This document shows positions 1 to 4,642 of a stretch of 5,828 nt of DNA, piece by piece. This stretch comes from Pseudomonadota bacterium (GTDB lineage: Bacteria; Pseudomonadota; Alphaproteobacteria; Rhizobiales; Hyphomicrobiaceae). Below the pieces are notes generated by a model. It was not told the origin of the DNA. It ran no database searches and saw only the letters and a list, made by a program, of their open reading frames with translations. The stretch is taken from NCBI GenBank assembly GCA_021812845.1, contig JAKAML010000098.1:1-5828 (forward strand), in the 5' to 3' direction. The position numbers and the translations under genes were made by a program. Within the stretch, counting starts at the first letter, position 1, and the number at the start of each line of letters is the position of its first letter.

Positions 1-127
1 CCGCCGAAGCGATCAGGCCCATGGACATCAGCGAGAAATATTCAGGCGCACCGAATTTCAGCGCCATTTCCGCCAGCGGCGGACCCGCCAGCGCGATCAG
101 CAGCGTGCATACCGTACCGGCAAAAAG
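1..127 (-). pseudogene. Fragment of a TctA-family tricarboxylate transporter membrane subunit, cut at its N-terminal side
   Basis: Read on the minus strand from 127 down to 1, one frame gives about 42 residues including AGTVCTLLIALAGPPLAEM followed by ALKFGAPEYFSLMSMGLIAS. This matches the TctA family pattern of an AGT glycine/threonine turn, a hydrophobic stretch, APPLA, then ALKFGPPEYFALM. TctA is the large polytopic membrane subunit of tripartite tricarboxylate transporters, which take up citrate-like acids using a periplasmic binding protein and a small TctB subunit. Immediately upstream in the same frame is a TAG at 128-130, and no TctA-like sequence continues beyond it. The homology therefore starts abruptly inside the protein, and the piece has no start codon. 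It runs off the left edge, so its C-terminal extent is unknown. Family assignment rests on remembered motifs in a short piece. The broken state is visible directly, but an assembly join could also cause it. Confidence 0.66.
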
Positions 128-130
128 CTA

Positions 131-324
131 ATTTGGGACGGTACAAGATTCACGGACCGTGGTCTGACCCGACCATCACCCGTGCCGAGTCCGGCAAAGC
201 AGCAGGCGTGGCCCCCTCGGATAAAGATCCAGGGTGAAGGACAAGCCGTAACGGTCGTTGGGGTCGGGTAAAGACCACCGGCACACGCGATGCCGCAGCA
301 CGCGAGCATCCGGGAAAGCGAGCC
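131..324. other. Intergenic stretch between the tctA remnant and the moeB-like gene, no gene recognised
   Basis: No convincing coding sequence is visible. Open frames here are arginine/proline-rich and overlap known genes in the wrong frame. A short perfect dyad, CACGGACCGTG, lies at 151-161. No clear -35/-10 pair for the downstream gene was found. A modest ribosome-binding site, GGGAAAG at 312-318, sits 6 nt before the ATG at 325. Confidence 0.5.
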
Positions 325-1188
325 ATGGCACTCACGCCGGAGGAAATCCAGCGCTACAAGCGCCACCTTGTCCTGCATGATATCGGCGGTCAGGGACAGG
401 CGAAGCTCAAGGCTGCGCGCGTGCTCGTTGTCGGCGCAGGCGGGCTCGGCAGCCCGGTCCTGCTCTATCTTGCAGCCGCCGGCGTCGGCACGCTCGGCAT
501 CATCGACGACGACACGGTCTCGCTCGACAACCTGCAGCGCCAGATCGTCCACGACACCCCGCACGTCGGCCGCGCCAAGGTGGAAAGCGCGCTCGACACG
601 GTGGCCCGCCTCAATCCGCACGTCACGGTCGAGGCGCACACGGCGAGAATAACGGCCTCGAACGCCATCGACCTCGTCTCGCGCTACGACATCGTGACCG
701 ACGGATCCGACAACTTCGCGACGCGCTATCTGGTCTCCGACGCCTGCTATCTGGCGAGGCGGACGCTGGTGTTCGGCGCCGTCGGGCCGTTCGACGGCCA
801 CGTCACGACGCTGAAGCCGCACCAAGCGTCACCGGACGGCGAGCCGTGGCCGTCCTATCGCTGCATCTTTCCCGAGGCGCCGCCGCCGGGCACGGTGCCG
901 AACTGCTCGGAGGTCGGTGTGCTCGGCGCCGTCGTCGGCGTCGTCGGCACGCTGATGGCGGTCGAGATCCTGAAGGAGATCACCGGAGCCGGCGACAGCC
1001 TCGCCGGACGGCTGCTGCTCTACGACGCGCTCGCGTCGCGGTTCGAGAGCGTCAGGATCGGCTGGGATCCGGACAACGCGCTGTCCGGCCGCGCGCCGAC
1101 GATCCGCGATCTCTCGATCCATGCCGCGGCCGCCGCCGGCCCGGCGTGCGCGCCGGACGCGCGCGAGCAGAGCCCGAACCCTGCCTGA
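325..1188 (+). CDS. moeB: MoeB/ThiF/HesA-family adenylyltransferase (E1-like), probably MoeB-type, lacking the zinc cysteines
   Basis: This 287-residue protein is an E1-like enzyme of the kind that adenylates the C-terminal glycine of a ubiquitin-fold sulfur carrier (MoaD for molybdopterin, ThiS for thiamine) with ATP in the cytoplasm. Visible features are the N-terminal RYKRHLVL helix (residues 10-17), the nucleotide-binding GAGGLG (37-42) and the acidic IDDD turn (60-63). NLQRQ with its conserved Arg72, Lys85 in GRAK, DGSDN with the likely Mg/ATP aspartate Asp129, and Cys194 in the PNCSEVGVLG segment are also present. Classical MoeB has two zinc-binding CxxC pairs. Here the first position reads SYRC (only Cys180) and the second reads DNALSG near residues 250-255, so the zinc site appears lost. 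The Ala/Pro-rich tail from about residue 267 looks disordered. No moaD, thiS or moaE lies nearby, so the partner is not shown and a ThiF or other role remains possible. The ATG at 325 is supported by GGGAAAG 6 nt upstream and by the family N-terminus. Confidence 0.87.
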   Translation: MALTPEEIQRYKRHLVLHDIGGQGQAKLKAARVLVVGAGGLGSPVLLYLAAAGVGTLGIIDDDTVSLDNLQRQIVHDTPHVGRAKVESALDTVARLNPHVTVEAHTARITASNAIDLVSRYDIVTDGSDNFATRYLVSDACYLARRTLVFGAVGPFDGHVTTLKPHQASPDGEPWPSYRCIFPEAPPPGTVPNCSEVGVLGAVVGVVGTLMAVEILKEITGAGDSLAGRLLLYDALASRFESVRIGWDPDNALSGRAPTIRDLSIHAAAAAGPACAPDAREQSPNPA

Positions 1189-1197
1189 TCGCCCGAC

Positions 1198-2196
1198 TCA
1201 GAACATCGCCGGGTGGACGCGGTCCGGCGGCGCGTGACCGTCGAGGAAGGTCTTGATGTTGATGATGACCTTCTCGCCCATGTCGATGCGGCCCTCGACC
1301 GTCGCCGAGCCCATGTGCGGAAGCGCGACGACGCGCTCCGAGTTGAGCAGCTTCGGGTTGACGGCGGGCTCGTGCTCGAACACGTCGAGCCCGGCGCCGG
1401 CGATCGCACCGGCGTCGATGATGCGCGCCAGTTCGTTCTCGTCGATGACCTCGCCGCGCGCCGTGTTGACGATGTAGGCTGTGGGCTTCAGGAGCTTCAG
1501 CCGGCGCGCCGACAGGAGATGGTAGGTTGCGGGCGTATGCGGGCAGTTCACCGACACGATGTCGACCCGCGACAGCATCTGGTCGAGGCTCTCCCAGTAC
1601 GTCGCCTCGAGCTCCTGCTCGACCTCGGCGGCGACGCGGCGGCGGTTGTGATAATGGATCTGGAGTCCGAACGCCTTGGCGCGGCGGGCGACGGCCGAGC
1701 CGATCCGGCCCATGCCGACGATGCCGAGGCGCTTGCCGAAGATCCGGTGGCCGAGCATCCAGGTCGGCGACCAGCCGCCCCAGTGGGACTTCGGATCCTT
1801 GAGGTAGACCGCGCCCTCGGCCAGCCGCCGCGGCACGGCGAGGATCAGCGCCATGGTCATGTCGGCGGTGTCCTCGGTCAGCACGCCGGGCGTGTTGGTG
1901 ACGATGACCCCGCGGTTGCGCGCCGTGTCGAGATCGATGTTGTCGACGCCGGTGCCGAAGTTGGCGATCAGCTTCAGGTTCGGTCCGGCCTGCGAGATGA
2001 CGGCGCGATCGATGCGGTCGGTGACCGTGGGAACCAGCACGTCGGCCGTCTTGGCCGCCTCGACCAGCTCCGACTGCGTCAGCGGCCGGTCATCGACGTT
2101 GAGACGGGCGTCGAAGAGCTCGCGCATCCGCGTCTCGACGACGTCTGGCAGCTTGCGGGTGACGATGATGACGGGCTTTCTGGTGCTCGATGGCAT
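1198..2196 (-). CDS. D-isomer-specific 2-hydroxyacid dehydrogenase, glyoxylate/hydroxypyruvate reductase type
   Basis: This 332-residue cytoplasmic oxidoreductase is full length for its family, which interconverts 2-keto acids and D-2-hydroxy acids with NAD(P)H. The catalytic domain comes first, with NFGTGVDNID at 79-88. The Rossmann domain follows, with GMGRIG at 161-166. The catalytic triad is visible: Arg247 in NTARGEVID, Glu276 in GLDVFEHEP and His294 in PHMGSAT. After the second beta strand the sequence is HNRRR (183-187), basic residues where NAD-specific enzymes carry an aspartate, so I infer NADPH preference. The N-domain GTGVDNID pattern and overall layout fit glyoxylate/hydroxypyruvate reductases (GhrB/GyaR-like) better than SerA, and there is no ACT domain. 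Exact substrate cannot be read from sequence. The ATG at 2196 is preceded by GGAAG about 10 nt upstream. Its stop lies only 9 bp from that of the convergent MoeB-like gene, leaving no room for a separate terminator. Confidence 0.93.
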   Translation of the reverse strand: MPSSTRKPVIIVTRKLPDVVETRMRELFDARLNVDDRPLTQSELVEAAKTADVLVPTVTDRIDRAVISQAGPNLKLIANFGTGVDNIDLDTARNRGVIVTNTPGVLTEDTADMTMALILAVPRRLAEGAVYLKDPKSHWGGWSPTWMLGHRIFGKRLGIVGMGRIGSAVARRAKAFGLQIHYHNRRRVAAEVEQELEATYWESLDQMLSRVDIVSVNCPHTPATYHLLSARRLKLLKPTAYIVNTARGEVIDENELARIIDAGAIAGAGLDVFEHEPAVNPKLLNSERVVALPHMGSATVEGRIDMGEKVIINIKTFLDGHAPPDRVHPAMF

Positions 2197-2289
2197 TGGT
2201 CGCTTGCTTCCAAGGGAGAAGATTGTTCGGCATGACGGTCGGTTCGCCGCGAGCGGTCTCGGGGAACCTCGGAGGGGGGAGGCCCGGTG

Positions 2290-2318
2290 TCTTTATCAGA
2301 TGGCCTTGCGGATGACAA
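2290..2318 (-). promoter_or_regulatory. Candidate promoter for the 2-hydroxyacid dehydrogenase
   Basis: On the minus strand a -35-like TTGTCA (2313-2318) is followed after 17 bp by TAAAGA (2290-2295). The -35 is close to consensus and the -10 is poor. It would start transcription near 2283, about 87 nt upstream of the ATG. This is pattern matching only. Such hexamer pairs occur by chance, and alphaproteobacterial promoters are loose. Confidence 0.25.
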
Positions 2319-2333
2319 AGTGCCGGATACGAT
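2306..2333 (+). promoter_or_regulatory. Candidate promoter for the SH3-domain gene
   Basis: On the plus strand TTGCGG (2306-2311) and TACGAT (2328-2333) are spaced by 16 bp, pointing toward the SH3 gene. The predicted start near 2340 falls inside the 17-bp dyad. The 5' leader would be about 175 nt. The match is weak and unsupported by other evidence. Confidence 0.2.
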
Positions 2334-2335
2334 CG

Positions 2336-2352
2336 GCAATTCGACGAATTGC
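2336..2352. promoter_or_regulatory. Perfect 17-bp inverted repeat, candidate operator
   Basis: GCAATTCGACGAATTGC has two perfect 7-bp arms around a 3-bp centre. It is an AT-rich island in GC-rich surroundings and lies in the region shared by two divergent genes. A dyad of this size is typical of a dimeric helix-turn-helix regulator site. It sits just upstream of the candidate dehydrogenase promoter and over the candidate start of the SH3-gene transcript. The regulator is unknown and no regulator gene is adjacent. Confidence 0.4.
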
Positions 2353-2501
2353 ACGAGACCGGTGCGGCGGCAAGCGATGGTTCGGCGGCGGACGCCGCCG
2401 GATCCGACGCTGCCGACCGCAACCGTCGCGACCGCCGGGTTTCTGCTCCGGAGACGGGCACGGGGTCGGGCCGCTTCGGCCCGGAAAGAGGACGGATCGT
2501 C

Positions 2502-2510
2502 GAGGAGGGG
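2502..2510 (+). promoter_or_regulatory. Strong ribosome-binding site that sets the start of the SH3-domain gene
   Basis: GAGGAGGGG ends 6 nt before the ATG at 2517. It decides against the upstream in-frame ATG at 2349, which would prepend 56 low-complexity residues and bury the signal peptide. Confidence 0.7.
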
Positions 2511-2516
2511 TCATTG

Positions 2517-3104
2517 ATGACGCGCAACGGCACGGGTCTGGTCCGGTGTCTGGTGTCGGCCGCCGTTGCGATCGTCGCCGGCTGCGTCGGGACGGCTTTA
2601 CGGACCGACGTCGCCGCGGCACAGACGCCGCCGCGGGACGACGCGCCGCCGGCGCTCCAGTCGAGCGGCCTGCCGCTGCCCCGCTTCGTCAGTCTCAAGT
2701 CGGATCAGGTCAACCTGCGCAACGGGCCGGGCACGGACTACCCCGCCGCCTGGGTGTTCCGGCGCGCCGGGCTCCCGCTCGAGGTGACGAAGGAGTTCGA
2801 AGGCTGGCGACAGGTGCGCGATTCGGAGGGAACGACCGGCTGGATCGCCCAGTCCTTCCTTTCCGGCCGGCGAACGGCGATGGTGCTGCCCTGGGAGCGC
2901 AAACCCGACCGGCCGGTGCCGCGGGTGCCGCTGTGGGCCAGCAGCCGCTCCGGCGCACCGGTCGTGGTCGAGGTCGAGGCCGGCGTGATCGCCAACATCA
3001 TGGCCTGCGACGGCGACTGGTGCGAGGTTACGATCGAGGACTATCGCGGCTTCGTCGAGCAGAAGAAGCTGTGGGGCGTCTACCAGGGCGAGAAGATCCG
3101 GTGA
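2517..3104 (+). CDS. Exported protein with two bacterial SH3 domains
   Basis: This 195-residue protein is predicted to act outside the cytoplasm. The N-terminus has Arg3 and Arg10, a hydrophobic core (LVSAAVAIVAG, 12-22), then either a lipobox-like VAGC (Cys23) or a signal peptidase I site after AAA at 33-35 (AAA|Q). The first SH3 domain spans about 57-123 and has the typical VNLRNGPGTDYP segment (65-76) and GWRQVRD and GWIAQSFL strands. The second spans about 135-190 and contains CDGDWCEV with Cys164 and Cys169, which could form a disulfide in the periplasm. The family (SH3 type 3/4 of proteobacteria) is usually linked to binding at the envelope or peptidoglycan. No catalytic domain is present, and its precise role is unknown. 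I chose the ATG at 2517 because GAGGAGGGG (2502-2510) lies 6 nt upstream and it places the signal peptide at the N-terminus. An in-frame TTG at 2514 is possible but less likely. Confidence 0.88.
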   Translation: MTRNGTGLVRCLVSAAVAIVAGCVGTALRTDVAAAQTPPRDDAPPALQSSGLPLPRFVSLKSDQVNLRNGPGTDYPAAWVFRRAGLPLEVTKEFEGWRQVRDSEGTTGWIAQSFLSGRRTAMVLPWERKPDRPVPRVPLWASSRSGAPVVVEVEAGVIANIMACDGDWCEVTIEDYRGFVEQKKLWGVYQGEKIR

Positions 3105-3111
3105 CGCGCGA

Positions 3112-3165
3112 CGCGAGAATTTACATCGCCTCGCGCGGAACGCCCCGTCGCATCGGCCCCGACGG
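3112..3165. terminator. Possible hairpins between the convergent SH3 and irr genes
   Basis: The 63-bp gap between the two stop codons holds two small inverted repeats. CGCGAG (3112-3117) pairs with CTCGCG (3130-3135) across 12 nt. CCGTCG (3145-3150) pairs with CGACGG (3160-3165) across 9 nt. Either could slow transcription from both sides. Neither is followed by a T-run, so they are not classical intrinsic terminators, and such short GC stems are common at this GC content. Confidence 0.25.
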
Positions 3166-3167
3166 CA

Positions 3168-3578
3168 TCACGCCTTGACGAGACGGACCACGACGTCGAT
3201 GTGGGCGATGCGCAGCCCCTCGGGCGGTTCCGGCAGACCGGCCACCGAGATCTGATCGCTCGGGATGTCGATCACCGCGCCCTCGGGCTCGATGAGGAAA
3301 TGGCTGTGGTTCGAGGTGTTGGTATCGAAGAACGTCTTCGACCCCTCGATGGCGAGCTCGCGCAGCAGGCCCGCACGCTTGAACTGGTGCAGCGTGTTGT
3401 AGACGGTCGCCAGCGAGACGTGCTCGCCGCAGGACGTGGCCTCCGCGTGCAGCATTTCCGCCGAGACGTGCCGGTCGCCGCTGCCGAACAGCAGTTGTCC
3501 GAGCGCCATGCGCTGGCGCGTCGGCCGGAGCCCGGCCTGTCGCAACAACTCGACGATGTCGGCAGTCCTGACGTCCAC
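3168..3578 (-). CDS. irr: Irr, Fur-family iron/haem-responsive transcriptional regulator
   Basis: Irr is a cytoplasmic DNA-binding regulator of alphaproteobacteria that reports haem status and controls iron uptake, haem synthesis and iron storage genes. The 136-residue reading has the diagnostic segments in order. These are [16 protein letters not shown] (16-31), the recognition-helix region [14 protein letters not shown] (53-66), [18 protein letters not shown] (70-87), the histidine motif NHSHF (90-94), and [19 protein letters not shown] (115-133). Fur-type structural-zinc CxxC pairs are absent, as usual for Irr. The histidine run usually seen as HHH is HSH here (His91, His93), and no N-terminal GCPWHD haem motif is seen. 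The start is taken as GTG at 3578. The frame is open to 3839, but the upstream part is Arg-rich without homology and has no ATG, GTG or TTG between 3578 and the candidate promoter. No strong Shine-Dalgarno precedes the GTG, so the exact start is less certain than the identity. Confidence 0.9.
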   Translation of the reverse strand: MDVRTADIVELLRQAGLRPTRQRMALGQLLFGSGDRHVSAEMLHAEATSCGEHVSLATVYNTLHQFKRAGLLRELAIEGSKTFFDTNTSNHSHFLIEPEGAVIDIPSDQISVAGLPEPPEGLRIAHIDVVVRLVKA

Positions 3579-3711
3579 AGACGAGTTCCGATCTTTCCCG
3601 CAAGCCGGCGTCGAACGATCGCCACGGCGACTTGCAGCGGCATCCGAATGGACGCCTTGCCGGCCGCAGCACAGCGCGGGCCGCCTCTCGGCGCACCCGG
3701 CCTGTGGCCGG

Positions 3712-3740
3712 AATATAGTCGCGAACCTCCCGTGCCGCAA
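3712..3740 (-). promoter_or_regulatory. Candidate promoter of irr
   Basis: On the minus strand TTGCGG (3735-3740) is followed after 17 bp by TATATT (3712-3717). The extended -10 reads CTATATT, the form favoured by alphaproteobacterial housekeeping sigma factors. In this GC-rich spacer such an AT-rich hexamer stands out. It would start transcription near 3705, giving irr a leader of about 125 nt with the GTG start. This also argues against upstream starts beyond 3705. Confidence 0.5.
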
Positions 3741-3916
3741 CTCGCCGCCGTCATCGCCCCGCCGTCGCTGTCGGGCGCCGTGCGGCGCCGTGACCGCTGG
3801 CCCCGCCCGCCGGCGGCGTCGGCCCGCCGGGATCGGCAATCCCCTTGACGGTCGGCCGCTTTACCGTTTGAAGGGGACAGGTCGAAGGGTGCCGCGTTCG
3901 GATCGATTTTCTGGAA

Positions 3917-3940
3917 GGCTGGAGTCGGGCGGCTCCGGCC
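3917..3940 (+). other. Inverted repeat upstream of fabA, possible leader hairpin
   Basis: GGCTGGAG (3917-3924) can pair with CTCCGGCC (3933-3940) across an 8-nt loop. The stem has 8 pairs including one G-U wobble as RNA. No T-run follows, so it is not an obvious attenuator. It may be incidental in this GC-rich DNA. Confidence 0.25.
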
Positions 3941-4047
3941 GGGCGCGCGATGGCCGGACTGACGATGGCGAGGCTCGCAGCAGCGGGGCTCGCGGCGGCG
4001 TGGCGCTACGGGGATGCCGTCGCGCACAAGGGGGGCACTGCGGAACA

Positions 4048-4581
4048 ATGGCGGAACGCCGTTCGAGTTACGAGTTCGAGGACCTGCTCAGCTGCGGGCG
4101 CGGCGAGCTGTTCGGTCCGGGCAATGCCCAGCTTCCGTTGCCGCCGATGCTGATGTTCGACCGCATCTCGCACGTCGCCGACGCGGGCGGCGCCCATGGC
4201 AAGGGCCAGATCGTGGCCGAGCTGAAGGTCGCCGGCAATGCCCGGCTCGACTGGTTCTTCAACTGCCATTTCCAGGGCGATCCGGTGATGCCGGGCTGCC
4301 TCGGGCTGGATGCGCTGTGGCAGTTGACCGGCTTCTATCTCGGCTGGCTCGGCGCGCCGGGACGCGGTCGCGCACTCGGCGTCGGCGAGGTCAAGTTCAC
4401 CAACATGGTGCTGCCGACGACCGGTCGCGTGGAGTACGTGGTCGACATGAAACGCGTGATCCTGCGCAAGTTGAAGCTCGCCATCGCCGACGGTGTGCTG
4501 AAGGCCGACGGGCAAGTCATCTACACCGCGACCGACATGCGTGTAGGATTGTTCGAAGCCGGCGAAGCCCCCGCGGCATAG
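4048..4581 (+). CDS. fabA: FabA, 3-hydroxydecanoyl-ACP dehydratase/isomerase
   Basis: FabA dehydrates 3-hydroxydecanoyl-ACP to trans-2-decenoyl-ACP and isomerises it to cis-3-decenoyl-ACP, the branch point of anaerobic unsaturated fatty acid synthesis in the cytoplasm. The 177-residue protein has the single hot-dog fold expected and is close to the usual length of about 172. The active-site helix region reads [20 protein letters not shown], with catalytic His74 and Asp88 spaced 14 apart as in the E. coli enzyme (His70/Asp84). Other FabA signatures are [12 protein letters not shown] (29-40), [11 protein letters not shown] and the C-terminal [12 protein letters not shown]. The ATG at 4048 gives the family N-terminus ([18 protein letters not shown]). 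A purine-rich AAGGGGGG about 11 nt upstream is the likely ribosome-binding site. fabB follows after 61 bp on the same strand, so the two are probably cotranscribed. irr lies divergent upstream. Confidence 0.97.
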   Translation: MAERRSSYEFEDLLSCGRGELFGPGNAQLPLPPMLMFDRISHVADAGGAHGKGQIVAELKVAGNARLDWFFNCHFQGDPVMPGCLGLDALWQLTGFYLGWLGAPGRGRALGVGEVKFTNMVLPTTGRVEYVVDMKRVILRKLKLAIADGVLKADGQVIYTATDMRVGLFEAGEAPAA

Positions 4582-4642
4582 TTGCGGGACTTGTGGCAGG
4601 GAGAGCACCGGTCGTGGCCGGCTCGGAAAGGGATCGGGCGTT

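Larger units (their letters stand above)
2197..2516. other. Divergent intergenic region between the dehydrogenase and SH3-protein genes
   Basis: This 320-bp stretch separates two divergently transcribed genes. It contains a perfect 17-bp inverted repeat (2336-2352) and weak promoter-like pairs on both strands, listed separately. A frame continuous with the SH3 gene opens at 2349, but its extra 56 residues are low-complexity Ala/Asp/Arg sequence upstream of a good ribosome-binding site and signal peptide, so I treat them as noncoding. I see no RNA gene here. Confidence 0.6.
3579..4047. other. Long divergent intergenic region between irr and fabA
   Basis: This 469-bp stretch has no recognisable gene. 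The frames open through it on either strand are arginine/alanine-rich, show no family motif, and are extensions or shadows of irr and fabA. It contains a good promoter candidate for irr (3712-3740, minus) and a hairpin candidate about 110 nt before fabA. I found no convincing fabA promoter. TTGACG at 3845-3850 is a fair -35, but the sequence 16-18 bp downstream (around 3867-3873) is a poor -10. Confidence 0.6.

Noticed and set aside
151..161. CACGGACCGTG as an operator or attachment site near the tctA break
   Set aside because: The arms are only 5 bp, no second copy was noticed, and short GC-rich dyads are common in this sequence.
97..825. A 242-codon minus-strand frame overlapping the start of the moeB-like gene and the tctA junction
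   Set aside because: It is antisense to the adenylyltransferase and has no domain signature. It is not the TctA frame.
1213..2235. A 340-codon plus-strand open frame covering the 2-hydroxyacid dehydrogenase
   Set aside because: It is antisense to a gene with complete family motifs and catalytic triad, its protein is Arg/Asp/Val-rich without recognisable domains, and long antisense frames are expected at this GC content.
2349..2516. N-terminal extension of the SH3-domain gene from an ATG at 2349
   Set aside because: It would place 56 low-complexity residues before a signal peptide, while a strong ribosome-binding site precedes the ATG at 2517.
3579..3839. N-terminal extension of irr up to an ATG at 3839
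   Set aside because: The extra residues are Arg-rich and unlike any Irr N-terminus, and the frame would run across the candidate irr promoter at 3712-3740.
3909..3916. TTCTGGAA upstream of fabA as half of an iron-control element for Irr
   Set aside because: The core is only TTC-TG-GAA, the AT-rich flanks of the known element are missing, and an 8-bp match is easily due to chance.
3950..4153. A 67-codon plus-strand frame overlapping the start of fabA
   Set aside because: It overlaps the conserved fabA coding region in another frame, has no good ribosome-binding site, and shows no recognisable similarity.
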